Origin: JBHJGO01 sp050331715 | GTDB lineage: Bacteria > Cyanobacteriota > Cyanobacteriia > Cyanobacteriales > Microcoleaceae | NCBI GenBank assembly: GCA_050331715.1 | Contig: JBHJGO010000028.1 | Location: 38,772-102,771, forward strand | Reading direction: 5' to 3' | DNA length: 64,000 nucleotides | Part shown: positions 27,166 to 35,903 of the stretch, in pieces | How positions within the stretch are numbered: the stretch's first letter is position 1 | How the letters are laid out: the number at the start of each line of letters is the position of its first letter | Made by a program: the position numbers and the translations under genes | Notes under the pieces: model-generated | The model's input: only the letters and a program-made list of their open reading frames with translations | Databases searched by the model: none | What the model was told of the DNA's origin: nothing

Positions 27166-27809
27166 AGTTCCCAACTTTCCAAACATCGGCTCAAGACTGC
27201 TTGAATTTCCTGGGTCACCTCGTCGGGTGTCAAACTGGCATCAATCCGAAAAATTCTCTGAGGATGAGCATGGGCCAATGCTTGAAACCCCCTTTCTACC
27301 TGTCGATGGAAATTAATCTCAGCCCGTTCCATCCGATCCAAAGAACCTCTCGCCTTGCTACGGGCTAAACCCACCTCTACATCCAGATCAAGCCAGAAAG
27401 TGACATCACTTTGCAATCCGTCTGTTGCAATCTGATTCAATTGCTCAATTAATTTCACATCCAATCCTCGCCCATAGCCCTGGTAAGCGATAGTGGAATC
27501 TGTGAAGCGATCGCACAGAATAATTGCCCCCTGCTCCAGATTTGGCTGAATGAAGTTCTCAACGTGCTGCGCCCGATCCGCTGCATACATTAGCAATTCC
27601 GCTCGATCACTGATCGGTTCTCCACTGTCAGATTCCAGCAACAATTATCTCAGGGACTTACCGAGATTCGTTCCACCCGGTTGGCGAGTGGTCATGATTG
27701 ACTGGGCATGATTGCTGTATCGAGTTTCCAGCCAGCGATGAATTTGCTGAATCTGAGTTGTTTTCCCGACCCCCTCAACCCCTTCAAAGACGATTAACTT
27801 TCCACGCAT
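27162..27809 (-). pseudogene. tmk: Thymidylate kinase gene interrupted by an in-frame TAA
   Basis: Thymidylate kinase phosphorylates dTMP to dTDP. Reading from the ATG at 27809, the first part has the P-loop FEGVEGVGKTTQ and the TTRQPGGTNLGKSLR motif. Then a TAA occurs at 27645-27647. The same frame continues immediately with LLLESDSGEPISDRAELLMYAADRAQHVENFI, the DRFTDSTIAYQGYGRG motif and the normal C-terminus. Apart from the stop, the product is about 215 residues and intact. A single substitution in CAA, GAA, AAA or TCA would make the stop. The options are sequencing error, recent inactivation with another tmk elsewhere, or readthrough. The downstream part alone lacks the P-loop and cannot be a kinase. 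It ends 4 bp inside uvrB. Confidence 0.85.
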
Positions 27810-27973
27810 CCTCACGATTCCTGATCTGCTAACGGGCAATTCTTACCATTGTTACCCGACAAGCTGAAGAAACACCAGAAATTCACCTGATCGAGTGAAG
27901 TACTCCTGGAAACAGCAGGGAATAATAAAGCTATAGAAAGTTGAGTGCTCCCAAAACTCTCAAGCTCCTTACC

Positions 27974-28054
27974 TCTCAGTGTGTCTTCGTATCTTAGGGC
28001 TGTATCTCCTGCGCAGGGGATACGGCCTCAAACCCAATCCTGTAGGGTTATAAG
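27974..28054 (-). repeat. Small intergenic repeat, copy 1 (inverted relative to copy 2)
   Basis: Read on the minus strand this has TATAACCCTACAGGATTGGG, a TTTGAG extension and the hairpin GTATCCCCTGCGCAGGAGATAC. Copy 2 at 29123-29214 has the same beginning with 24 of 26 matches and a hairpin at the same place with different paired bases. The two flank the universal stress protein gene in inverted orientation. Confidence 0.7.
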
Positions 28055-28057
28055 TAT

Positions 28058-28090
28058 GGAATGTTGAGCGGCTGAGCCGCTCGACGTTCC
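28058..28090 (-). terminator. Long hairpin downstream of the usp gene
   Basis: A 16-bp stem with one-base loop centred on 28074 (GAGCGGCT-G-AGCCGCTC core, outer arms paired with two G-T pairs). It lies 11 bp past the stop of the minus-strand usp gene. The following minus-strand sequence is only moderately T-rich (ATACTTAT), so terminator or mRNA 3'-end stabiliser is likely but not certain. Confidence 0.55.
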
Positions 28091-28100
28091 GGATAAGACT

Positions 28101-28961
28101 TTAATTTTCTGGTGTTCGAGCCAACAAAACCGGGCAATCCGCATGAACCCGAACGTAGTCAGATAGAGATCCCCCAATCAACCGATCAACGTCAACTAAA
28201 CTCTTTGCAATCGTTGGGCGGCGATCCGGGGAACCGAGAATTAATAGATCGGCATTGACCTCTTCCGCCAAGCGACAAATTTCAGGGCCAGGTTTGCCCT
28301 TGCCACTGACGCAGCGGTAGCTAACACCTTGGCGCTTCGCTTCGGCGGCTGCCAGGGCCAGAATCGGATCATCTTTTTCAGCATTTCCAGACAGATCTTC
28401 CTTTGCTTTACCACTTAAGTCTTTATCGACATGGGCGATAATTAACTGCCCTCCAGGAACATTTTTGGCCCAGGACAGCGCTAGTTGCAGACATTCTGTC
28501 GCCGACTCAGAGGTATCCAGTGCCACCATGATATGTCTTAATTTCTTAACGTATGTGCCGTCCTTGACCAACAGCATGGGGCGAGTGGTTAGCTGAAATA
28601 CATACTGGCTCACAGAGTTTTCTAAAATCGCGCGTAACCCCTGAAGTCCCCGTGAACCAATGATAATCAGATCGGAATTTTCTTCATCGGCAACCTGACA
28701 GACAATGTCCTTTGGATCGCCCTGCTTGAGGCGAGGATTAACTCTGTTCGGTTCAACTCTGAGTGATTGAACTGCCCCAGCCAGAATTTTTCCTCCCGCC
28801 TCCAGCTTTTCAGACATCACATCTGCGGAGACTTCGTTCGGCACCACGTGTAACAGGGTCACATTGGCCGTGCGAAAGGCTGGAATGTCCATCAGCATAT
28901 TGAGCATTTCTTCACACAACCCTCGACCTGCGACCGCGACCAAAACATTGTCAATTTTCAT
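28101..28961 (-). CDS. Tandem universal stress protein (UspA-type)
   Basis: About 286 residues from the ATG at 28961, composed of two Usp domains. The first (1-145) begins MKIDNVLVAVAG and ends with the ATP-binding type motif IIIGSRGLQGLRAILENSVSQYV. The second (from LRHIMVALDTSESATECL) ends with LLILGSPDRR...LIGGSLSDYVRVHADCPVLLART. The G-2x-G-9x-G(S/N) pattern is largely present in the first domain and degenerate in the second. Cytoplasmic stress or nucleotide-sensing role, partner unknown. The gene is flanked by inverted copies of a small repeat and followed by a long hairpin. Confidence 0.9.
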   Translation of the reverse strand: MKIDNVLVAVAGRGLCEEMLNMLMDIPAFRTANVTLLHVVPNEVSADVMSEKLEAGGKILAGAVQSLRVEPNRVNPRLKQGDPKDIVCQVADEENSDLIIIGSRGLQGLRAILENSVSQYVFQLTTRPMLLVKDGTYVKKLRHIMVALDTSESATECLQLALSWAKNVPGGQLIIAHVDKDLSGKAKEDLSGNAEKDDPILALAAAEAKRQGVSYRCVSGKGKPGPEICRLAEEVNADLLILGSPDRRPTIAKSLVDVDRLIGGSLSDYVRVHADCPVLLARTPEN

Positions 28962-29122
28962 AAAAACAAGTTCCAAAGATCAACTTCAAAAACCAACCTC
29001 AAAAACCAACTTTCGAAACGCTATCGGATAATACTTTCAAGCATAGATCTGATGAGGACAAGGTCACGATAGGGAAGAGACGTTTTGGAACAATTTGTAA
29101 CCTACGGTGATTTTCAATCGCG

Positions 29123-29214
29123 TATAGCCCTACAGGATTGGGCTTGAGAGTGTATCCCTTGCTGTACAGGGGATACACCTATCAGATGTCCCAACATGAA
29201 GACGTAAGGCTATA
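29123..29214 (+). repeat. Small intergenic repeat, copy 2, with terminal inverted repeat
   Basis: A 92-bp element bounded by TATAGCC and GGCTATA. Inside are CCCTACAGGATTGGG and a stem GTGTATCCC/GGGATACAC-type hairpin (29150-29178). It is homologous to copy 1 at 27974-28054 on the other strand. The size and terminal inverted repeat suggest a MITE-like or REP-like element. Confidence 0.65.
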
Positions 29215-29229
29215 AGGTGTTGACTGGAG

Positions 29230-29288
29230 AGGTAGCGGCGCGGTGCACTGCCATCTCTAGTACGTCCAGGGCGTTAGAAATACTGTAT
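29230..29288. repeat. Dispersed intergenic repeat, copy B
   Basis: It has the order GCGGTGCA, GCCA, AGTAC, CCAG, AGAAA and TACTGTA in parallel with 617-670. The match is imperfect, roughly three quarters by eye. It immediately follows the MITE-like copy 2. Confidence 0.4.
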
Positions 29289-29298
29289 GGAAACGCAA

Positions 29299-29351
29299 CA
29301 GGTCATCGCAGTCGCTGCGATGACCTGCTTCGACAATTTCTGGCAGAAATT
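29299..29351 (-). terminator. Two consecutive hairpins after ugd
   Basis: Just beyond the ugd stop (29371) on the minus strand come AATTTCTG-G-CAGAAATT (29335-29351) and then a perfect 13-bp stem with a 3-base loop, CAGGTCATCGCAG/CTGCGATGACCTG (29299-29327), followed by TTGCGTTT. The second is the likely terminator; the first may be an attenuator or protein site. Confidence 0.6.
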
Positions 29352-29370
29352 TTCCTAAACAGGGAACAAC

Positions 29371-30738
29371 CTAGTAACCGATTCCAACGTATTGGAACTC
29401 GGCTGCCTCTAGATCCTTGCGATTTAGGAAGTTACGACCATCAATGATAATGGCAGAATTCATCAATTTTGCCATCTTGCTGTAGTCAAGGCTCTTGAAC
29501 TGGGCCCAATCGGTGACCAGCACCAGTGCATCACAGCCATCTGCTAGCAATTCAGGATCGGTCTCAACGATCACATTGGACAAGCCATGACGCATTCCAG
29601 TCTGGGAAATAATAGGATCGTAGGCTTTGACCTTAGCGCCCAAGCGATTCAACTGGTCGATGATGATGAGGGCTGGAGCATCCCGTAGGTCGTCTGTATC
29701 CGGCTTGAAGGTCAGACCCAGTAAACCGACAGTCTTTCCTTTCAAGATTTTTAGAACTTGCTGCAGCTTTTCAACGGCCATCAAGCGCTGGCGCTTATTC
29801 ACCTCAACCGCTGCCTTCAGCAGTTGAGCATCGTAGTTGTAGTCATCAGCCGTGTGGATCAGGGCAGAAACGTCTTTCGGGAAGCAAGAACCACCCCAAC
29901 CAATTCCAGCCTGGAGGAACTTCTTACCAATTCGGGAATCCAGACCAATGCCTGCCGCAACCTGAGTTACATCGGCTCCAACGCGATCGCAAACATTGGC
30001 GATTTCATTGATAAAGCTATTCTTGGTCGCCAGGAAGGAGTTAGCGGCGTACTTCACCATCTCGGCAGAGTTCAGGTTTGTCATCACCACTGGAACTGGA
30101 GGCAGAGAAGCATCCTCAGCCGGCTTGCGCTCAACAATTGGCGTGTAGAGTTCCTGCATCATGCCCAGGGCTCTTTCGCTATTGCTGCCTAGAACGATTC
30201 GATCTGGATTGAAAGTATCGTAGATCGCTGAACCTTCTCGCAAGAATTCAGGGTTACTTACTACGTCAAATTCAGCCTCAATTTCTGTGCCAGCCATACC
30301 CTGCTCTTTCTGACGTTCTGAAACACCATCGAGTACGATCATCCGAACCCAATCGCCAGAACCAATCGGCACTGTGGACTTATTAACAATCACCTTGTAC
30401 CCAGTGGTCAGGTGGGAACCGATGCCCCGTGCTACAGCTTCAACGTAACGAGTATCACTCTCTCCAGTTGGTAGAGCAGGTGTTCCAACGGCGATAAATA
30501 GGATCTCTCCGTGGTCAACCCCTGCTTGCAAATCAGAGGTAAAGGAGAGGCGTCCATTATCCATATTGGATTTCATCAGTTCTGATAGACCAGGCTCATA
30601 GATTGGTGACTGACCTGATTTCATCAGCTTCACCTTCTCCTCATTATTGTCAACACAGACAACATCATGGCCAATCTCAGCCAAGCAAACACCTGTTACC
30701 AAACCAACGTATCCAGTTCCAATTACACAAACGCGCAT
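29371..30738 (-). CDS. ugd: UDP-glucose 6-dehydrogenase
   Basis: A 455-residue enzyme counted from the ATG at 30738, oxidising UDP-glucose to UDP-glucuronate with two NAD+. Seen are the N-terminal Rossmann motif VIGTGYVGLVTG, the linker helix with the substrate-binding lysine region (YAANSFLATKNSFINEIANVCD), the catalytic cysteine in GGSCFPKD, and the C-terminal NAD-like domain (VGLLGLTFKPDTDDLRDAP). It lies 66 bp downstream of the UDP-glucuronate decarboxylase gene on the same strand. Together the two make UDP-xylose for surface polysaccharide. Confidence 0.96.
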   Translation of the reverse strand: MRVCVIGTGYVGLVTGVCLAEIGHDVVCVDNNEEKVKLMKSGQSPIYEPGLSELMKSNMDNGRLSFTSDLQAGVDHGEILFIAVGTPALPTGESDTRYVEAVARGIGSHLTTGYKVIVNKSTVPIGSGDWVRMIVLDGVSERQKEQGMAGTEIEAEFDVVSNPEFLREGSAIYDTFNPDRIVLGSNSERALGMMQELYTPIVERKPAEDASLPPVPVVMTNLNSAEMVKYAANSFLATKNSFINEIANVCDRVGADVTQVAAGIGLDSRIGKKFLQAGIGWGGSCFPKDVSALIHTADDYNYDAQLLKAAVEVNKRQRLMAVEKLQQVLKILKGKTVGLLGLTFKPDTDDLRDAPALIIIDQLNRLGAKVKAYDPIISQTGMRHGLSNVIVETDPELLADGCDALVLVTDWAQFKSLDYSKMAKLMNSAIIIDGRNFLNRKDLEAAEFQYVGIGY

Positions 30739-30804
30739 AGAAATGTCCTCAGATTTTCTCAATTAACCCTTGATCGTGATGCCCTCGTTTCTCAATTCCA
30801 GAGC

Positions 30805-31740
30805 CTACTTCAATGATCCGAGACGAGCACTGAAGTCGTCAATTGTCAGCTTCAATCCCTGCTCTAATGGAACAGTGGGTTCCCAATTGAGATGGGTTTT
30901 TGCTCGGGTAATGTCCGGCTGTCGCTGCTTTGGATCGTCCTGGGGCAAAGGCTTGAACTGAATCTCTGCATCCGGATTCACCATTGACTGGATCTTTTGA
31001 GCCAGCTCTAGAATCGTATATTCTCCAGGGTTCCCCAAATTCACCGGCCCAATAAAGTCTCCATTCATTAATCGAATGAAACCTTCTACCAAATCCGAAA
31101 CGTAGCAGAAGCTTCGGGTTTGGGAACCATCTCCATAAACCGTGAGGGGAGTGCCTTTCAGAGATTGCACAATGAAGTTGCTCACCACTCGACCATCGTT
31201 TTCCAGCATCCGTGGCCCATAGGTGTTAAAAATTCGAGCCACTCGAATATCCACGCCGTTTTGACGATGGTAGTCAAAGGCCAGGGTTTCTGCTACCCGC
31301 TTGCCTTCGTCATAGCAACTGCGGATTCCAATTGTATTGACGTTGCCTCGATATTCCTCCGGTTGAGGATGAACATCCGGATCACCATATACCTCTGAGG
31401 TTGACGCCAAAAAGAATCTAGCCTTTACCCGTTTTGCCAAACCCAGCATATTCAGGGTTCCCATCACATTAGTTTTAATCGTTTTCACTGGATTAAACTG
31501 GTAGTGAACTGGGGATGCTGGACAAGCCAGATGGTAAATTTGGTCAGCTTCCAGACGAATCGGCTCAGTGATGTCATGGCGAATTAATTCAAAGTAAGGG
31601 TTGTCAAGCCACTTCAGCAGGTTTCGCTTACTCCCCGTGAAAAAGTTGTCCAAGCAAATCACTTCATGCCCTTGTTCCATCAAGCGATCGATGAGGTGAG
31701 AGCCAAGAAAACCTGCACCACCTGTAACTAAAATTCTCAT
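30805..31740 (-). CDS. uxs: UDP-glucuronate decarboxylase (UDP-xylose synthase)
   Basis: A 311-residue extended short-chain dehydrogenase. It begins directly with the Rossmann motif MRILVTGGAGFLGSHL, without the N-terminal extension of eukaryotic enzymes. The catalytic set is visible: S/T in ASTSEVYGDP and YDEGK with Tyr and Lys. The segments FNTYGPRM and YGDGSQTRSFCYVSDLVEG are typical of UDP-glucuronate decarboxylases rather than 4-epimerases. It converts UDP-glucuronate to UDP-xylose and is paired with ugd downstream. Confidence 0.93.
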   Translation of the reverse strand: MRILVTGGAGFLGSHLIDRLMEQGHEVICLDNFFTGSKRNLLKWLDNPYFELIRHDITEPIRLEADQIYHLACPASPVHYQFNPVKTIKTNVMGTLNMLGLAKRVKARFFLASTSEVYGDPDVHPQPEEYRGNVNTIGIRSCYDEGKRVAETLAFDYHRQNGVDIRVARIFNTYGPRMLENDGRVVSNFIVQSLKGTPLTVYGDGSQTRSFCYVSDLVEGFIRLMNGDFIGPVNLGNPGEYTILELAQKIQSMVNPDAEIQFKPLPQDDPKQRQPDITRAKTHLNWEPTVPLEQGLKLTIDDFSARLGSLK

Positions 31741-31955
31741 TCTCTGACTAATTAAGTAACTTCGGGATAAAGAGACCCTAGGACGGAATCACTGAACCTC
31801 AAACATGCTCAATGATGATGCACTAGAAGGCTTGACTTCAAGACCTGAGCCATTATCTTCTAGCTCAATCTCAAAGACCAGCATAATCGGTAGCGCTCCA
31901 GAAGCTCTGTGAGAAATCTCTCTGGAACCATCTTGTCCATTCTAGCCTCAGTTTG

Positions 31956-31986
31956 TTGAGGTGAGAAGTCAGGTGAGTCACCTCAA
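31956..31986 (-). terminator. Inverted repeat downstream of lepA
   Basis: TTGAGGTGA/TCACCTCAA, a 9-bp perfect stem with a 13-nt loop that itself repeats GGTGA, lies 50 bp past the lepA stop on the minus strand. No T-run follows, so a factor-independent terminator is uncertain. Confidence 0.4.
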
Positions 31987-32035
31987 ATTTAGGAGCAGTT
32001 ACCCTGAAGTAAACAAAAGATGACAATACTACAGC

Positions 32036-33850
32036 CTAGGATTCTTGATTGAGTTGCAGAACTGCCATAAAGGCTTCCTGGGGTACATCCACGGAACCCA
32101 GGGCTTTCATCCGCTTTTTTCCCTTGGCTTGCTTAGCTAGAAGTTTTTTCTTCCGACTGATATCGCCCCCATAGCACTTGGCCAAGACATCCTTTCTCAA
32201 GGCCGGGATATGTTCACTGGCGATGACTTTGCTACCGATAGAAGCCTGAATCGGTACTTTAAACTGATGGCGGGGAATCAATTCCTTCAGCTTCTCTGCC
32301 ATGGCTCGACCTACGTGATAAGCCTTGTCACGATGGACAATCATCGCCAGGGAATCAATCGGCTCCTTATTTATCATAATATCTAGCTTTTCCAGCGGAT
32401 TGGGCCGATATTCAATCAAGTGGTATTCCATGCTGGCATAGCCCCGTGTGCGGGACTTCATCTGGTCAAAGAAATCCGTAACGATCTCTGCAAGCGGAAT
32501 TTCGTAGATTAATGTCGTGCGTCCCTGGGTCAGATATTTCATGTCTTTGAAATCGCCCCGTCGGGGTTGGCACAGATCCATCAGGGTGCCGACAAAATCT
32601 TCTGGGGTAATCACCTCAACCCGTACGTAGGGTTCATCAATTTTTTCCCGATGGTTGGGCTCCGGCAGAGTACTGGGATTATCAATATTCAGAATTTCTC
32701 CATTCACCGTTGTCACTCGATAAACAACGGAGGGAGAGGTAACGATCAAATCCAAATTGTATTCACGCTCCAGTCGCTCCTGAACAATTTCCATGTGCAA
32801 CAGTCCCAGGAATCCGCAGCGAAAACCGAAGCCCATGGCGCTGGAAGTTTCAGGTTCATAGGATAGGGCCGCATCATTCAGACTCAGTTTGTCCAGAGCC
32901 TCTCGCAATTCTGGAAATTGATCTGTGTCCGTTGGAAACAGACCACAGAAAACCATTGGCTTAGCCTCTGTGTAACCCGGCAAGGGTTCCTCCGCCTGAC
33001 CCTTGGCCAGGGTAATCGTATCTCCCACTCGGGCATCAGCAACCGCTTTGATTGCTGCTGAGAAATACCCCACTTCCCCAGCATGGAGGCTATCAACAGG
33101 TTTCTGAGTTGGAGATAGAACGCCCAATTCATCAATTTCATATTCTTTACCGGAGGCCATTAGCCTGACCCGGTCGCCCTTACGGATCACCCCATCCACA
33201 ACCCGGAAGTAAACAATCACACCCCGGTAGGGATCGTAATAGCTATCAAAAATTAGCGCCCGCAGCTTTTGGTCAACGGTATCCTGCGGTGGAGGCACCA
33301 AATGAACAATCGATTCTAAAATCTCATCAATACCAATGCCTTCCTTGGCTGAGGCTAAAATCGCCTGGGAACAATCTAGACCGATAATCTCTTCAATTTC
33401 CTGCTTGACCCGATCCGGTTCCGCCCCCGGCAAGTCAATCTTATTCAAAACCGGGATAATCTCCAGGTCATTCTCAATGGCCAGATAGACATTGGCTAGG
33501 GTCTGGGCTTCGACCCCCTGAGAAGCATCCACCACCAACAGTGCTCCTTCGCAGGCAATCAGCGAGCGGGAGACTTCATAGGAAAAGTCCACATGCCCAG
33601 GGGTATCAATCAGGTTCAGTGTATATTCTTCACCATCCTTGGCGGTGTAGCTCATCCGTGCCGCCTGTAGTTTGATCGTGATTCCTCGTTCTCGCTCTAA
33701 ATCCATGGAGTCCAAGAACTGATCCTTCATCTCACGAGCCGCCACTGTGCCAGTGTCTTGCAGTAGACGGTCAGCCAGGGTGGATTTACCGTGGTCGATG
33801 TGAGCAATAATCGAAAAATTACGAATTCGCGCTACAGGAACGTTTGTCAT
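32036..33850 (-). CDS. lepA: Elongation factor 4 (LepA)
   Basis: A 604-residue translational GTPase that binds ribosomes and can back-translocate tRNAs. The G-domain motifs are clear: AHIDHGKST, the G2 threonine in RERGITI, DTPGHVDF, NKIDLPGA and SAKEGIG. The LepA-specific C-terminal domain is present (DFKDMKYLTQGRTTLIYEIPLAE ... YHVGRAMAEKLKELIPRHQFKVPIQASIGSKVIA). Length is normal. The ATG at 33850 is used, followed by the usual VPVARIRNFSIIAHIDHG opening. It is monocistronic in this window. Confidence 0.97.
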   Translation of the reverse strand: MTNVPVARIRNFSIIAHIDHGKSTLADRLLQDTGTVAAREMKDQFLDSMDLERERGITIKLQAARMSYTAKDGEEYTLNLIDTPGHVDFSYEVSRSLIACEGALLVVDASQGVEAQTLANVYLAIENDLEIIPVLNKIDLPGAEPDRVKQEIEEIIGLDCSQAILASAKEGIGIDEILESIVHLVPPPQDTVDQKLRALIFDSYYDPYRGVIVYFRVVDGVIRKGDRVRLMASGKEYEIDELGVLSPTQKPVDSLHAGEVGYFSAAIKAVADARVGDTITLAKGQAEEPLPGYTEAKPMVFCGLFPTDTDQFPELREALDKLSLNDAALSYEPETSSAMGFGFRCGFLGLLHMEIVQERLEREYNLDLIVTSPSVVYRVTTVNGEILNIDNPSTLPEPNHREKIDEPYVRVEVITPEDFVGTLMDLCQPRRGDFKDMKYLTQGRTTLIYEIPLAEIVTDFFDQMKSRTRGYASMEYHLIEYRPNPLEKLDIMINKEPIDSLAMIVHRDKAYHVGRAMAEKLKELIPRHQFKVPIQASIGSKVIASEHIPALRKDVLAKCYGGDISRKKKLLAKQAKGKKRMKALGSVDVPQEAFMAVLQLNQES

Positions 33851-33970
33851 ACGTTGGACACTTCAGGTTAAATAGGTTGAACGAATCAATGCAGCCAGAG
33901 CGACTTGCATGAGACCCCTTAACGTATTTTAGTAACAACAACTCAAGGATGGACGATTTCGACGCAGAAT

Positions 33971-34366
33971 TTATCCCAGTGAGGTACCGATTCCTACAAT
34001 CAAACCCAGAACCAAGGCCAGAATCATGAAAACTAGAACAATGATTACCAGCCAATACTGCAGGGTGTAGAGTTTTCGCAGCTCTCCCAGAGCAATCATC
34101 AGGTTCTCAATATCGGAGCCAACGGTCGCCACAATTTTTTGGAAGGCTGACCCTGCATTGCGAGTCCAGAGTCCAACAATCAGCGAGAATACCCCTTGAA
34201 TAATTTGTCCAACTCCTGCTTCTACAGTACCAGAGAAAATAATAACCAGTCCTGAAATCAGAGAAATAATCCCGGCAGCAATCATCAAGATACCGACAAA
34301 ATTCATTTTTTTGGCCAGGTCGCCCACCAATTCATTTTGGCTACTGGAAAACTCATAGGGATCCAT
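33971..34366 (-). CDS. Small membrane protein, unknown function
   Basis: A 131-residue protein with three or four hydrophobic helices (about 24-48, 50-68 and 103-130) and a short helical segment between them (VATVGSDIENLMIALGELRKLYTLQYW). There is no signal peptide. It lies 75 bp downstream of the sugar-kinase gene on the same strand. Similar small proteins are common in cyanobacteria, and the function is unknown. Confidence 0.7.
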   Translation of the reverse strand: MDPYEFSSSQNELVGDLAKKMNFVGILMIAAGIISLISGLVIIFSGTVEAGVGQIIQGVFSLIVGLWTRNAGSAFQKIVATVGSDIENLMIALGELRKLYTLQYWLVIIVLVFMILALVLGLIVGIGTSLG

Positions 34367-34441
34367 AATTTTTATCCTTTAACCCTGTTCACGGGCGATT
34401 ATGACAGAAGAGATAGAGATTCGTAAATCCCTAGAGTTAAT

Positions 34442-35761
34442 CTAGTCTCCAGCACTCAAACGATGGTAAACCGTCGCCAGGCCATGTTTATCGCCCACAT
34501 TTCCTGGAAAAAGCACCACGGGTAAATTAGGAAACTGGGGGTGGTCAGCGGCAGTCTTAACTGTGGAACATCCAGCGAGAACCTGACCTAGCAACCGAGC
34601 CGTTTTCAACGCCAACCCTTTGCTCAGCACATCATTGGAAGTAATACCGCCCTTGCTGATCAAGAATCCAATATCACTGGGCAATCCTCGGACAATATCC
34701 ATTAGTAATTCTGAAACGGCCTCACCAAAATCCAATCGATCCTGAACCGTGTCGAAGTTGATTTCCTCACGGCTCGTGTAAATAACAGGGGTTTGGCCCT
34801 GACCATGAATTTGCTCAACCAGGGTAAGAAGTCCCCGAAGCAAGGTATCCCGCTGAGTTGAACGGTCTTGTAGCAAATGGGAGACATCCACCTCAACCCC
34901 AAGAATCCCAGGCTGCTGGAAGAGTTGTTCCAACTGTTCCGTGGTTTTCTTCACATGGGAACCCACTAAAATAATCCCTGGCTTGCCATCGCGTGTATAT
35001 TGCGACATCTGTTCAGCGGGCAACGGCTGCGGCCCCAAAGCAGCGAGAGACGTGAGAATGCTAGCCGCACTGCGGAAGAGAAATCGTTTTCCCTCCCCTG
35101 CAACCGTGAGAACATCAGCAGCAAATTGATCCAAATCAGCCTGAGTTTCACCATCGACAACGACGCATTGATTGCCTTTCAGTTGCCGCAGTCCTTCCTG
35201 GGTTCCTGCCCGAATATCCGCAAGCAAAAACCGTTCAACCTGGTCAGCGGGAATTTTCCCTTGAGTTTTCTCAGCCACGTAGTCCGGTAGATAACTGTGG
35301 CGATAACCAAACACGGAATCCTTGGCAAATTCTGTCTCATGGACTGGCGTGAGATCCCCGTCAACATTAAGATAATGAACACTATCACAGGTCACCCGCC
35401 CGCCCTCGAAAAAGGCTGGAATCAGAAAATGAGCATCAAAGGGGCCAAGCTCCTCGGCAATTACATCGGTTTCAACCGGATAATGACCTCTGAGAGTGGA
35501 ATCGGAACGGCTAACGACTAGAAAATCCTCAATGGATTCCGCCTCAATTGCCTGCTTCAGGTTCTGGGTGACTTCACGGGTAATGGTCGCAGCAGCTTCC
35601 GGTGTCAAGGAACGGGTATTGGTCAGGACAAAGAAAATAGGTGATTCATCTCTGAGTCCCAAACGCAGAGTTTCCACATCCCACTGCATTAACAGCAGGC
35701 AGCTATGCACCGTTTGAGAACCCGTTGGATCATCATCCAGAACAATAATTTTTGGTCGCAT
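34442..35761 (-). CDS. Four-carbon acid sugar kinase family protein (DUF1537)
   Basis: A 439-residue protein. The N-terminal domain opens with VLDDDPTGSQTVHSC and contains SRSDSTLRGHYPVETDVIAEELGPFDAHFLIPAFFEGGRVT, the hallmark of the DUF1537/OtnK family. The C-terminal nucleotide-binding domain includes GIILVGSHVKKTTEQLEQL and LISKGGITSNDVLSKGL. Characterised members phosphorylate acids such as D-erythronate or L-threonate in catabolic operons. None of the usual partners (aldolase, dehydrogenase, decarboxylase) is adjacent, so the substrate is unknown. The signature residues of both domains look intact. Confidence 0.88.
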   Translation of the reverse strand: MRPKIIVLDDDPTGSQTVHSCLLLMQWDVETLRLGLRDESPIFFVLTNTRSLTPEAAATITREVTQNLKQAIEAESIEDFLVVSRSDSTLRGHYPVETDVIAEELGPFDAHFLIPAFFEGGRVTCDSVHYLNVDGDLTPVHETEFAKDSVFGYRHSYLPDYVAEKTQGKIPADQVERFLLADIRAGTQEGLRQLKGNQCVVVDGETQADLDQFAADVLTVAGEGKRFLFRSAASILTSLAALGPQPLPAEQMSQYTRDGKPGIILVGSHVKKTTEQLEQLFQQPGILGVEVDVSHLLQDRSTQRDTLLRGLLTLVEQIHGQGQTPVIYTSREEINFDTVQDRLDFGEAVSELLMDIVRGLPSDIGFLISKGGITSNDVLSKGLALKTARLLGQVLAGCSTVKTAADHPQFPNLPVVLFPGNVGDKHGLATVYHRLSAGD

Positions 35762-35879
35762 TGAGCAGGCTATTGGTTACGGCAATACATTAGCCTACCA
35801 TCGATTGACTCTATCCAGATTTACAACGTCATTCAACTCAGGGCAATCGCATCTTAACCAGCTAACACTTCAAAGTACT

Positions 35880-35903
35880 GGGCTGTCCGTATTTGGACAG
35901 CCC
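35880..35903. repeat. Perfect 9-bp inverted repeat
   Basis: GGGCTGTCC-GTATTT-GGACAGCCC lies between the sulfatase stop (36029) and the sugar-kinase start (35761). Neither strand has a T-run after it. It may be a weak terminator for the sulfatase transcript. Confidence 0.5.

Larger units (their letters stand above)
28962..29370. other. Repeat-rich gene-free region between usp and ugd
   Basis: About 400 bp with no gene. It holds the minus-strand usp promoter region, repeat copy 2 (29123-29214), a copy of the dispersed repeat (29230-29288), and two perfect palindromes past the ugd stop (29299-29327 and 29335-29351). Confidence 0.7.

Noticed and set aside
27162..27644. Downstream part of tmk as an independent gene with a TTG start
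   Set aside because: It would lack the P-loop needed for kinase activity and has no ribosome site; it is the continuation of tmk after the TAA.
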